From positions 1 through 64,000 of the forward strand of contig NZ_MBES01000081.1 in the NCBI RefSeq assembly GCF_001954195.1: DNA of 64,000 nt, written 5' to 3'. How positions within the stretch are numbered: position 1 is the stretch's first letter; the number at the start of each line of letters is the position of its first letter. The translations under genes were made by a program, and so were the position numbers. Under the pieces are notes generated by a model that was not told the origin of the DNA, did no database searches, and saw nothing but the letters and a program-made list of their open reading frames with translations. Source of the stretch: Mycobacterium sp. IS-1264. Lineage in GTDB: Bacteria; Actinomycetota; Actinomycetes; Mycobacteriales; Mycobacteriaceae. Of this stretch, positions 1-7,869 are shown piece by piece.

Positions 1-12
1 TATAAGAGACAG
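1..12 (+). other. Residual Nextera/Tn5 mosaic-end adaptor
   Basis: The window begins TATAAGAGACAG, identical to the last 12 bases of the 19-bp Tn5 mosaic end used in Nextera libraries. The acyl-CoA dehydrogenase reading frame makes sense only after these bases. They are best treated as untrimmed adaptor at a contig end, not genomic DNA. Confidence 0.85.
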
Positions 13-811
13 GCCCCAATGGGTCAGCGCGGACCAGCAGGCCACCTACCTGCCGGAGTTCGCCGGCGAGAACGTCCCGCAGGCCTGTGTGGCCATCGCG
101 GAGCCGCAACCGCTGTTCGATCCCACCCGGCTGAAGACGACCGCCGTGCGGACACCGAGCGGATACCGGCTCGACGGGGTCAAGTCGTTGGTCCCCGCCG
201 CAGCCGACGCCGAGCTGTTCATCGTCGGTGCGCAGCTGAACGGCAAACCGGCGCTATTCATCGTCGAGTCGTCCGCCAAAGGCCTTACCGTCAAGGCGGA
301 TCCGAGCATGGGGATTCGTTCCGCGGCGCTGGGCCAGGTCGAACTCTCCGGCGTGTCGGTTCCGGCCAGCGCCCGGCTGGGCGAGGACGAGGCGACCGAC
401 GACGACTACTCCGAGGCGCTCGCGCTGTCGCGGCTGGGCTGGGCGGCACTGGCCGTCGGCACATCGCACGCGGTCCTCGACTACGTCATCCCGTATGTCA
501 AAGAGCGCGAAGCGTTCGGCGAGCCGATCGCCCACCGCCAAGCCGTTGCGTTCATGTGCGCCAATATCGCCATCGAACTCGACGGGCTGCGGCTGATCAC
601 TTGGCGCGGGGCGGCGCGCGCCGAACAGGGGCTTCCGTTCGCCCGCGAGGCGGCGCTGGCCAAGCGGCTCGGCGCCGACAAGGGCATGCAGATCGGGCTG
701 GACGGCGTGCAACTGCTCGGCGGCCACGGCTACACGAAGGAGCACCCGGTCGAACGCTGGTACCGGGACCTGCGGGCCATCGGTGTCGCCGAGGGCGTCG
801 TCGTCATCTAA
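13..811 (+). CDS. fadE24: Acyl-CoA dehydrogenase FadE24, 5'-truncated by contig edge
   Basis: C-terminal part of an acyl-CoA dehydrogenase, which oxidises acyl-CoA to enoyl-CoA with FAD. The frame is open from the window edge; a Met exists at base 89 but clear family sequence precedes it, so the true start lies outside. The visible part covers the middle beta domain and the C-terminal helical bundle, with the late family motifs QLLGGHGYTKEHPVERWYRD and AEG near the end. It lies directly upstream of a FadE23-like gene, the order fadE24-fadE23 of M. tuberculosis (Rv3139-Rv3140). The stop codon falls inside a 12-bp tandem array. The family is certain; the exact FadE number rests on synteny. Confidence 0.85.
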
Positions 812-838
812 CTGGTCATCTAAGTAGTCATCCAAGTC
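803..838 (+). repeat. 3 x 12-bp tandem array over the fadE24 stop
   Basis: Units GTCATCTAACTG, GTCATCTAAGTA and GTCATCCAAGTC follow each other without gaps. The fadE24 stop codon TAA is inside the first copy and an in-phase TAA is in the second, so the array copied the end of the gene into the spacer before fadE23. Confidence 0.85.
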
Positions 839-863
839 GGACTTCTCAAGCGAAAGACCAATC

Positions 864-2072
864 ATGGCAATCAATCTGGAACTGCCCCGCAAAATGCACG
901 CGGTGATCGACAAAGCGCACCAGGCCGGCGCGGAGCTGATGCGACCGATCGCCCGCAAGTACGACCTCAAAGAGCACGCCTACCCGGTCGAGCTAGACAC
1001 GTTGGCCAGCCTGTTCGCCGGAGCAGCCGAGTCCAACGCCCTGGGTCTCGCCGGGGCCGAGGCGTTCCGCAGCGGTGAAAGCAAGGAAGAAAACCGCAAC
1101 GGCGCCAACATGGCCGCGGTCCTGCAGACTTTGGAGGCCTGCTGGGGCGACGCGGCGATGATGCTGTCGATCCCCTATCAGGGCCTGGGCAACGCGGCGA
1201 TCTCCGGTGTGGCCACCGACGAGCAACTGCAGCGGCTGGGCCGGGTCTGGGCGGCGATGGCCATCACCGAACCGGGCTTCGGATCCGACTCCGCGGCGGT
1301 ATCAACCACTGCCACGCTCGACGGTGACGAATACGTGATCAACGGCGAAAAGATCTTCGTCACAGCGGGTTCGCGGGCCACCCACATCGTGGTGTGGGCG
1401 ACGCTCGACAAATCGCAGGGGCGGCCGGCGATCAAGTCGTTCATCGTTCCGCGCGAACACCCCGGCGTCACCGTCGAGCGACTGGAGAACAAGCTCGGCA
1501 TCAAGGGCTCCGACACCGCCGTCATCCGGTTCGACAACGCCCGCATTCCGAAGGACAACCTGCTCGGTAACCCCGAAATCGAATCGGGCAAAGGGTTTTC
1601 CGGCGTAATGGAGACGTTCGACAACACCCGTCCGGTGGTGGCCGCGATGGCCATTGGGATCGCCCGGGCAGCGCTGGAGGAACTGCGCAAGATCCTGACG
1701 GAGGCCGGTGTCGAGATCTCCTACGACAAGCCGTCACACGTCCAAAGTGCCGCCGCGGCCGAATTCCTGCGGATGGAGGCCGACTGGGAGGCCAGCTACC
1801 AGCTGACCCTGCGCGCGGCGTGGCAGGCGGACAACAAGATCCCCAACTCCAAAGAGGCGTCCATGGCCAAGGCCAAGGCCGGACGGGTGGGTAGCGACAT
1901 CACCCTCAAGGCCGTCGAATTGGTCGGCACCACGGGCTATTCCGAGCACACGCTGCTCGAGAAGTGGGCGCGCGACTCCAAGATCATGGACATCTTCGAG
2001 GGCACGCAGCAGATCCAGCAGCTGGTGGTCGCGCGTCGCCTGCTGGGCCTGTCGTCGGCTGAGCTCAAGTAG
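864..2072 (+). CDS. fadE23: Acyl-CoA dehydrogenase FadE23
   Basis: Full-length 402-residue FAD-dependent acyl-CoA dehydrogenase, close to the 401 residues I recall for M. tuberculosis Rv3140. Visible landmarks are AITEPGFGSDSAAVST near residue 133 (substrate/FAD region of the middle domain), INGEKIFVT around residue 155, and DIFEGTQQIQQLVVARRLLG near the C-terminus. The Glu of that EGT motif is the usual catalytic base of short/medium-chain enzymes. The ATG lies 52 bases after fadE24, so co-transcription is likely. The two FadE proteins may act as a pair, as several mycobacterial FadE pairs do; that is inferred from adjacency. Confidence 0.88.
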   Translation: MAINLELPRKMHAVIDKAHQAGAELMRPIARKYDLKEHAYPVELDTLASLFAGAAESNALGLAGAEAFRSGESKEENRNGANMAAVLQTLEACWGDAAMMLSIPYQGLGNAAISGVATDEQLQRLGRVWAAMAITEPGFGSDSAAVSTTATLDGDEYVINGEKIFVTAGSRATHIVVWATLDKSQGRPAIKSFIVPREHPGVTVERLENKLGIKGSDTAVIRFDNARIPKDNLLGNPEIESGKGFSGVMETFDNTRPVVAAMAIGIARAALEELRKILTEAGVEISYDKPSHVQSAAAAEFLRMEADWEASYQLTLRAAWQADNKIPNSKEASMAKAKAGRVGSDITLKAVELVGTTGYSEHTLLEKWARDSKIMDIFEGTQQIQQLVVARRLLGLSSAELK

Positions 2073-2592
2073 CGATCGGCCGCGGCGGGTCGGCGTCGTC
2101 GGGCCCGGGCAGGTCGAGCTGCCACCACGAGACGTCGTGCCACGCGCCGAGTTTCCATCCGACCCTGCGGTAGTGGCCCGCGGGCCGAAAGCCGAACGTC
2201 TGATGAAACGCATTGCTGGCGTCGTTGGGTTGGGCGATGCCGGCGAACGCGCGCCGGAAACCGCGTTCGGTGAGCCGGCGCAGCAGTTCGGCGTAGAGCA
2301 TACGGCCACCGCCCTCGCGTCGCCGGTCCTGGGCGAGGTAGACGCTGGTCTCGACCGACCACTGGTAGGCGGCGCGCGAATTGAACTGGTGCGCATAGGC
2401 GTAACCGATGACGTCCCCGTCGACGTCGAGTACCAGCCATTCGTGCGTCACCCGCGCGTTGACGATGCGCTCCGCCATTTCCTCGACCGTCGGCACCTCC
2501 GTCTCGAACGTGATCACGGTGTCCAGCACGTACGGGCGGTAGATCTCGACGCACGCCGCGGCATCGGCGGCGGTCGCGGGTCTGACGCGCAT
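2065..2592 (-). CDS. GNAT acetyltransferase, phosphinothricin-acetyltransferase type
   Basis: A 175-residue single-domain GNAT N-acetyltransferase, which moves an acetyl group from acetyl-CoA to an amine. It starts MRVRPATAADAAACVEIYRPYV, the typical Pat/Bar opening. The acetyl-CoA binding loop is DRRREGGGRMLYAELL near residue 95, and the FGFRPAGHYRRVGWKLGAW block near residue 140 is characteristic of this subfamily. I chose the ATG at 2592, which overlaps the upstream aldo/keto reductase stop by one base (TGATG) and implies coupling; a TTG one codon earlier is possible. Its 3' end overlaps the fadE23 stop convergently by 8 bases. The real substrate cannot be read from the sequence. Confidence 0.82.
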   Translation of the reverse strand: MRVRPATAADAAACVEIYRPYVLDTVITFETEVPTVEEMAERIVNARVTHEWLVLDVDGDVIGYAYAHQFNSRAAYQWSVETSVYLAQDRRREGGGRMLYAELLRRLTERGFRRAFAGIAQPNDASNAFHQTFGFRPAGHYRRVGWKLGAWHDVSWWQLDLPGPDDADPPRPIAT

Positions 2593-3446
2593 CAACCGAC
2601 CGCGTTCAGCCGTTCGCGGCTTTCCTCATCGAGCTCGATCGAGGCAACGTCGAGGTTCTCCTCCAGGTGCCGCACGGACGAGGTGCCCGGGATGAGCAGC
2701 ACGTTGGGTGCCACGCTCAGCGTCCACGCCAATGCGACCTGGGCCGGGGTGCGCCCGATCCGCTCCGCGATCTGCTGCACCAGCGGGTTGGTGAGGACCG
2801 GGTTCGGCTGCACGAAGGCGGCCCCCAGCGGGAAGAATGGAACGAACGCGATGCCCCGGGCCGTGCATTCGTCCAGCACCGCGGCCGACTCCCGGTGAAT
2901 CAGGTTGAAAGCGTTTTGCACACAGGCGATCTCGGTGCGCTCCAGCGCGTGCAGTAAGTGGTCGCGGTTGATGTTGCTCAGCCCGATGCCGCCAATCAAT
3001 CCCTCGTCACGGGCTTGGATCATGACCGAGAGCTGGTCGTCGAACAATTGGTCCGGCCCGTCACTTTCGAACACTCGCAGGTTGACCGCGGCAAGCTGGT
3101 CCACGCCGAGAGTGAGCAGATTCATTTCAATGTCTCGGCGCAAGTCGGCGGGCTCGGTAAACGGCAGCCAGGCGCCGGTGTCGTCGCGGTGGCCGCCGAC
3201 CTTGCTCACCAGGGCCAAGTTCTCCGGATACGGATGCAACGCCTCGCGGATCAGCTCGTTGGCGACGTCGGGGCCGTAGAACTGAGCGGTGTCGATGTGG
3301 TTGACGCCGAGCTCGACGGCGCGGCGCAGCACCGCCAGCGCCTCGTCGCGATCCCGCGGTGGCCCGAATGCGTTCGGGCCGGGCAGTTGCATCGCGCCGA
3401 AGCCGATGCGGGCGACGGAAACGCGACCGAGTGGAAAGGAATCCAT
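2592..3446 (-). CDS. Aldo/keto reductase (pyridoxal-reductase-like branch)
   Basis: A 284-residue TIM-barrel NADPH-dependent reductase. The catalytic Asp and Tyr lie in HIDTAQFYGP (D52, Y58) and the Lys in VSKVGG (K82). The fourth canonical residue, the His of the usual LIHWP strand, is absent; that strand reads AAVNLRVF, as in the E. coli YdbC/PdxI-like branch. The NADPH-phosphate region is LIPGTSSVRHLEENL near the C-terminus. It is divergent from the next gene with only 22 bases between them and is coupled to the downstream GNAT. Substrate unknown; a pyridoxal or small-aldehyde reductase is plausible from the branch. Confidence 0.82.
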   Translation of the reverse strand: MDSFPLGRVSVARIGFGAMQLPGPNAFGPPRDRDEALAVLRRAVELGVNHIDTAQFYGPDVANELIREALHPYPENLALVSKVGGHRDDTGAWLPFTEPADLRRDIEMNLLTLGVDQLAAVNLRVFESDGPDQLFDDQLSVMIQARDEGLIGGIGLSNINRDHLLHALERTEIACVQNAFNLIHRESAAVLDECTARGIAFVPFFPLGAAFVQPNPVLTNPLVQQIAERIGRTPAQVALAWTLSVAPNVLLIPGTSSVRHLEENLDVASIELDEESRERLNAVG

Positions 3447-3468
3447 ACGGTGAGGTTAGCGTCGAGGA

Positions 3469-4467
3469 ATGGACACTTTTCACGCGCTGGTCGCGCGCCA
3501 AGACGGTGACCGGATCACTGCGTCGGTCGAGACACTGAGCCCATCCGACCTACCGCCCGGTGAGGTGACCATCCGGGTCTTGTATTCGAGCGTCAACTTC
3601 AAAGACGCGCTGGCGCTGACGCCGAAAGGCGGCGTGGTGCGCGATTACCCGGTGGTGCCGGGCATCGACCTGACCGGCGAAGTGGTCGAGTCGCAGTCGG
3701 CCGATTTCGCCATCGGCGACCAGGTGCTGGCTCACGGGTACGCGATCGGCACCGGCCATCACGGCGGCTACGCGGAATACGCCCGACTGCCGGCCGACCA
3801 GGTGGTGGCGCTCGGCGCGTTGCGCCCGCACGAGGGCGCCGCGATCGGCACCGCCGGGTTCACGGCCGCGATGAGTGTGCAGGCGCTGATCGACTGGGGC
3901 ATCAAGCCGGACGCCGGATCCGTCGTCGTCACCGGGGCCTCCGGTGGGGTCGGCTCCGTCAGCGTGGACCTACTGTCCGCCGCCGGCTATCGAGTGGTGG
4001 CCTCGAGCGGCAAGGAAGAGGCCGCCGAGTTGCTCAAAGAGCTTGGCGCCGCGGAGGTTATCGGGCGCCTGCCCGAGGATCCCGACGCCAAACCGCGGCC
4101 GCTGGCCAAGGCGCGCTGGGCCGGGGCGGTGGACTGCGTGGGCGGCGCGACGCTGGCCGATGTGCTCAGCGCCGTCGACTACGGCGGGGCGGTGGCCGCC
4201 AGCGGCCTCACCGGGGGTCCGGCCCTGCACACCACGGTGATGCCGTTCATTCTGCGCGGCGTCGCGCTGCTGGGGATGGACTCGGTGCTGCTGCCGATCG
4301 CCCGGCGCCGGAAGTTGTGGGCGCTGCTGGGCGACTCGTTGCGGCCGCGTCATCTGGACGCGGTCGTCAGCGACGTCGACGTCAAAGACGTCGTCGGTGT
4401 GATCGATCGGGTGCGTGCCGGCGCATTCACCGGCCGGGCGGTGGTGCGGGTCGCCGGCGGATTCTGA
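3469..4467 (+). CDS. MDR oxidoreductase, acrylyl-CoA reductase AcuI/YhdH-like
   Basis: A 332-residue zinc-independent medium-chain dehydrogenase/reductase of the YhdH/YhfP (AcuI) family. Known members reduce acrylyl-CoA or quinones with NADPH. Family marks are YSSVNFKDALALTPKGGVVRDYP near residue 40, PGIDLTGEV, and GTAGFTAAMSV, with the nucleotide-binding loop VTGASGGVGSVSV near residue 150. It is followed 22 bases later by the related FadB4, so the two oxidoreductases probably form an operon. An acrylyl-CoA or enoyl-CoA role would fit the fatty-acid genes around it, but the substrate is not fixed by the sequence. Confidence 0.82.
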   Translation: MDTFHALVARQDGDRITASVETLSPSDLPPGEVTIRVLYSSVNFKDALALTPKGGVVRDYPVVPGIDLTGEVVESQSADFAIGDQVLAHGYAIGTGHHGGYAEYARLPADQVVALGALRPHEGAAIGTAGFTAAMSVQALIDWGIKPDAGSVVVTGASGGVGSVSVDLLSAAGYRVVASSGKEEAAELLKELGAAEVIGRLPEDPDAKPRPLAKARWAGAVDCVGGATLADVLSAVDYGGAVAASGLTGGPALHTTVMPFILRGVALLGMDSVLLPIARRRKLWALLGDSLRPRHLDAVVSDVDVKDVVGVIDRVRAGAFTGRAVVRVAGGF

Positions 4468-4489
4468 GCTGAAAGTAGGCTGTCCGACC

Positions 4490-5461
4490 ATGCGCGCTGC
4501 ACGGGTGACTCGGCTGGATGGTCCTGACGCGATCGAGGTAAGCGACGTCGACGAACCCGCGGGTGATGGCGTGGTTGTCGAGGTGCACGCCGCCGGCGCG
4601 GCATTCCCCGACGCGCTGCTGACCCGTGGCCTCTATCAGTACCGGCCGGAGCCGCCGTTCGTGCTCGGCGCGGAGATCGCCGGCGTCGTGCGCTCCGCGC
4701 CGGACGGCGCTCACGTGGGTCCCGGCGACAGGGTCGTCGGCCTGACGATGCTGTCCGGCGGCATGGCCGAGGTCGCGATCCTCTCACCCGATCGGGTGTT
4801 CAAGCTTCCGGACAACGTGAGTTTCGAGGCGGGCGCTGGCCTGTTGTTCAACGACCTGACGGTGTACTTCGCGCTGACCGTGCGCGGCCGGTTGGGCGAG
4901 GGTGAGACGGTGCTGGTGCACGGCGCCGCCGGCGGGATCGGGACGTCGACGCTGCGGCTGGCGTCGTTGCTCGGGGCGTCGCGAACCATCGCGGTCGTCA
5001 GCACCGAAGACAAGGCGGACGTCGCGACGGCGGCCGGCGCCACCGATGTGGTGCTGGCCGAAGGGTTCAAGGACGCGGTCAAGGAGCTCACCGGCGGCCG
5101 CGGCGTCGACGTTGTCGTCGACCCGGTCGGAGGCGATCGGTTCACCGATTCATTGCGCTCGCTCGCCCCGGGCGGGCGGCTGCTGGTCATCGGGTTCACC
5201 GGCGGGGAGATTCCGACCGTGAAGGTGAACCGGCTGCTGCTCAACAACATTGACGTCGTCGGCGTGGGCTGGGGCGCCTGGACGGCCACGCACCCGGACG
5301 CGCTCGCCGAGCAGTGGGCCGGCCTCGAGGGCCTGCTCAGCTCGGGCCGGCTGACGCCGCCCACGCCCGAGGTCTACCCGCTGGAGCAGGCCGCCGCGGC
5401 GGTCGCGTCACTCGAGAACCGCACCGCCAAGGGGAAGGTCGTCGTCCGCGTCCGCGATTGA
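4490..5461 (+). CDS. fadB4: NADPH quinone oxidoreductase-type protein FadB4
   Basis: A 323-residue zinc-free MDR protein, the same length I recall for FadB4 (Rv3141), and in the same position after fadE23. The NADPH-binding segment is VLVHGAAGGIGTSTLRLASL around residue 145, followed by AAGATDVVLAE and DVVVDPVGGDRF, typical of the quinone oxidoreductase (NADPH2:quinone) group. The frame stays open upstream to 4415, but the ATG at 4490 gives the family length and avoids overlap with the preceding gene. Despite the name there is no hydratase/3-hydroxyacyl-CoA dehydrogenase domain. The reaction in vivo is uncertain. Confidence 0.87.
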   Translation: MRAARVTRLDGPDAIEVSDVDEPAGDGVVVEVHAAGAAFPDALLTRGLYQYRPEPPFVLGAEIAGVVRSAPDGAHVGPGDRVVGLTMLSGGMAEVAILSPDRVFKLPDNVSFEAGAGLLFNDLTVYFALTVRGRLGEGETVLVHGAAGGIGTSTLRLASLLGASRTIAVVSTEDKADVATAAGATDVVLAEGFKDAVKELTGGRGVDVVVDPVGGDRFTDSLRSLAPGGRLLVIGFTGGEIPTVKVNRLLLNNIDVVGVGWGAWTATHPDALAEQWAGLEGLLSSGRLTPPTPEVYPLEQAAAAVASLENRTAKGKVVVRVRD

Positions 5462-5502
5462 CGCGCGTCTCGGCCCCGGTTGATCGGCGACACAACGGAC
5501 CC

Positions 5503-5546
5503 TTGTGTGCCAACAAAAGAGAAAGTAATGTCACTTTCAGTTTTGT
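5503..5546 (+). promoter_or_regulatory. Promoter covered by a long palindrome (TetR-type operator candidate)
   Basis: A -35-like TTGTGT (5503-5508) and a -10-like TAATGT (5526-5531) are separated by 17 bases. The -10 sits at the centre of an interrupted palindrome at 5513-5546: ACAAAA, two bases, GAAAGT, six bases (5527-5532), ACTTTC, two bases, TTTTGT. The two outer 6-base blocks and two inner 6-base blocks pair perfectly. A dimeric repressor bound here would block the polymerase. The likely ligand is the TetR protein encoded at the end of the operon (9976-10587). Promoter and regulator assignment are inference; the palindrome is direct. Confidence 0.6.
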
Positions 5547-5581
5547 GCTGTCTTATTCCCCTGCCCGAGCCTGGAGTCTCC

Positions 5582-6676
5582 ATGGAATCCTTCGTTCACC
5601 TGCGAAAAGGGAAAACGCCGCGCCGGCTGCACGCCGATCTTGACGGCCTCAAAGACGACGAGCTGGGGCGCGGCGGCTTCGTCGGCCGAACCGCCAACAT
5701 CTACCGCCGCAACGACCCCACCGCCTACCGCTCGGTGGGCCCGCTGCGCCCCCTCGACGTGTTGTCCAGCGAACTCAAACCCAGCGACGCCACCGACGCC
5801 AACGGTGGCCCGCTGCTGATGTTCAGCAACGCCGACTGCCGCATCCTGCTGAGCCGTCGGCATGACCCGATGCCGTTCTACGCCCGCCATGTCGACGGGG
5901 ATCTGCTGTGCTTCGTCCACGACGGCACCGGGCTGCTGGAGACCGAGTTCGGGCCGCTGCGCTACCGCGAAGGCGACTGGGTCTACATCCCCAAGGCGTG
6001 CACCTGGCGCCAGGTGCCCGACCGCGAGACCACGCTGTTGATGATCGAGTCCAGTGACGAATTCCGGGTGCCGCCGCCCGGGTCGCTGGGCCGTCACTTC
6101 CCTTTCGACCCGTCGCAGGCGACGATCCCCGAGCCGGAACCGATCGAGGATGACGGCCGTGACGAGTACGAGGTCCGCCTGGTACACGAGGGCGGCCCGA
6201 CGACGCTTTACTACCAACACAATCCGATCGATGTCGAAGGCTGGCGCGGCGACAACTTCGCGTTCACATTCAACATCGCCGACTACAACGTCATCACCTC
6301 CGACAGCGTCCACCTGCCGCCGACCGTCCATTTGTTCATGCAGGCCACCGGCGTCTACGTGATGAATTTCTTGCCCAGGCCGGCCGAAGGCATCCCGGGC
6401 ACCGAGCGCACACCCTGGTATCACCGCAACGTCGACTACGACGAGATCGCCTTCTTTCACGGCGGCTCGCTCTACGGCATCCCGATGCCGCCGGGCCTGA
6501 TTTCCCATGCGCCGCAAGGGGTTCACCATGGCGCGCCGGAGAAGGCCCGGGAGCGGGCCCGCCGCAAATTCGACGAGCATTCGCGCGTCGACTGGCAAGT
6601 CATCGCCATCGACACGCGCCGGCGCCTGACACCCTCGGCCGAGGTGCTGGCGCACGACCTAGGACAGCACTCGTGA
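5582..6676 (+). CDS. Homogentisate 1,2-dioxygenase-like cupin protein
   Basis: A 364-residue protein of the homogentisate dioxygenase family, which opens aromatic rings with non-haem iron and oxygen. The C-terminal cupin has the metal-site region TPWYHRNVDYDEIAFFHGG near residue 278 and SHAPQGVHHGAPE near residue 310, supplying the expected His/Glu/His ligands. It is shorter than the usual ~430-450 residues and its N-terminal half is divergent, so the substrate may not be homogentisate. The ATG at 5582 has GGAG five bases upstream; the longer frame from 5480 would run through the operator. First gene of a coupled catabolic operon (its stop overlaps the next GTG). Confidence 0.75.
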   Translation: MESFVHLRKGKTPRRLHADLDGLKDDELGRGGFVGRTANIYRRNDPTAYRSVGPLRPLDVLSSELKPSDATDANGGPLLMFSNADCRILLSRRHDPMPFYARHVDGDLLCFVHDGTGLLETEFGPLRYREGDWVYIPKACTWRQVPDRETTLLMIESSDEFRVPPPGSLGRHFPFDPSQATIPEPEPIEDDGRDEYEVRLVHEGGPTTLYYQHNPIDVEGWRGDNFAFTFNIADYNVITSDSVHLPPTVHLFMQATGVYVMNFLPRPAEGIPGTERTPWYHRNVDYDEIAFFHGGSLYGIPMPPGLISHAPQGVHHGAPEKARERARRKFDEHSRVDWQVIAIDTRRRLTPSAEVLAHDLGQHS

Positions 6677-6696
6677 ACTCCGCCGTGAACTCCGCC
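6673..6696 (+). repeat. 2 x 12-bp tandem duplication of a start region
   Basis: GTGAACTCCGCC occurs twice in a row, followed by a third partial copy GTGAAA. The first copy contains both the stop of the upstream gene (TGA at 6674) and the GTG start of the hydrolase. Three in-frame GTG codons result, and the protein begins with the duplicated peptide NSAVNSAVK. Confidence 0.85.
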
Positions 6697-7869
6697 GTGA
6701 AACACGAATACGACCGAATCCCGTATCTCGTTGCTTTCCAGAACAATTCGAGCGTCCGCGATGTCTACGGCGGGCTAGCCGAGATCACCGTGCTGGAGAG
6801 CTATCTGCTCAAGCCCAACAAGCCGTCGGACACCGTGCTGGTGTTCATGCACCCGATCGGCGGCGGCGCATACCTGCCGATGATCAACGGCCTGGCCCGG
6901 GCCGGCCACCACGTCATCTACTGCAACAGCCGGTTCCGCGGCACAGATTCGGCGCTGCTGATGGAGAAGGTGGTCGAAGATCTCGGCGAGTGCATCAAGG
7001 ACGCCAAGAAGCGGCTGGGCTACGAGAAGGTCGTGCTGGCCGGGTGGAGTGGCGGCGGTTCGCTGTCGGTGTTCTACCAGCAGCAGGCGCAGCACGCGAC
7101 CATCACGTCGAGCCCGTCCGGCGACGGCCCCGATCTCACCGCGCTGGACCTGCCCGCCGCCGACGGGATCATGTTGCTCGCCGCGCACATCAGCCGGCAC
7201 GGCACGCTGACCGAATGGCTGGACGCATCCATCCTCGACGAATCCGACCCCACCAAGCGCGATCCCGAACTCGACCTGTACAACCCCGACAACCCCAACC
7301 AGCCGCCTTACAGCGAAGAGTTCCTCGCGCGCTACCGGCAGGCTCAGATCGAGCGCAACCGGCGGATCACCGCGTGGGTCCGGAAAAAGCTCGACGAACT
7401 CAAGGCCGCCGGCCGCCCCGACGACGAGTTCGGATTCGTCGTGCACGGCACCATGGCCGACCCGCGCTGGCTGGACCCCACCGTCGACCCCAACGAACGC
7501 ACCCCGGGCACGTGCTACCTGGGCGATCCCCAAGTGGTGAACATGAGCCCCGTTGGGCTGGCCCGCTTCTCGACCCTGCGCGGCTGGCTCTCGCAGTGGA
7601 GCTACGACGAAGCCCGCGGCGACGGCGTGGAGTGTGGGCGCGATATCGCGGTCCCCGCTCTGGTGATCGGCAACCTGGCCGACGATGCCTGCACGCCCAG
7701 CCACACCCGGCGGCTGTTCGAGGCGATCGGACACCCCGACAAGGAGATGCACGAAATCCCGGGCGCCACGCACTATTACGCCGGCCCCGACCAGCGCGAT
7801 AAGCTGCGGCAGGCCGTCGAGATCATCACCGACTGGCTGATACGCCACGACTTCGCGGAGACCGCATGA
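6673..7869 (+). CDS. Alpha/beta hydrolase, probable catabolic esterase or C-C hydrolase
   Basis: A 398-residue alpha/beta-hydrolase-fold protein. The nucleophile elbow is GWSGGGS near residue 124, the oxyanion region is HPIGGGAYLP near residue 60, the acid is probably in NLADDACTP, and the His lies in PGATHYYAGP near the C-terminus. The GTG start overlaps the dioxygenase stop (GTGA), so the two are coupled. In this setting it could hydrolyse the ring-cleavage product or a related ester, which is inference. The N-terminus carries a short tandem duplication, so GTG codons at 6685 and 6697 are alternative starts. Confidence 0.75.
   Translation: MNSAVNSAVKHEYDRIPYLVAFQNNSSVRDVYGGLAEITVLESYLLKPNKPSDTVLVFMHPIGGGAYLPMINGLARAGHHVIYCNSRFRGTDSALLMEKVVEDLGECIKDAKKRLGYEKVVLAGWSGGGSLSVFYQQQAQHATITSSPSGDGPDLTALDLPAADGIMLLAAHISRHGTLTEWLDASILDESDPTKRDPELDLYNPDNPNQPPYSEEFLARYRQAQIERNRRITAWVRKKLDELKAAGRPDDEFGFVVHGTMADPRWLDPTVDPNERTPGTCYLGDPQVVNMSPVGLARFSTLRGWLSQWSYDEARGDGVECGRDIAVPALVIGNLADDACTPSHTRRLFEAIGHPDKEMHEIPGATHYYAGPDQRDKLRQAVEIITDWLIRHDFAETA

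Noticed and set aside
13-811. Frameshifted or pseudogene FadE at the left edge
   Set aside because: The frame is intact from the adaptor junction to the stop; the missing N-terminus is explained by the contig edge.
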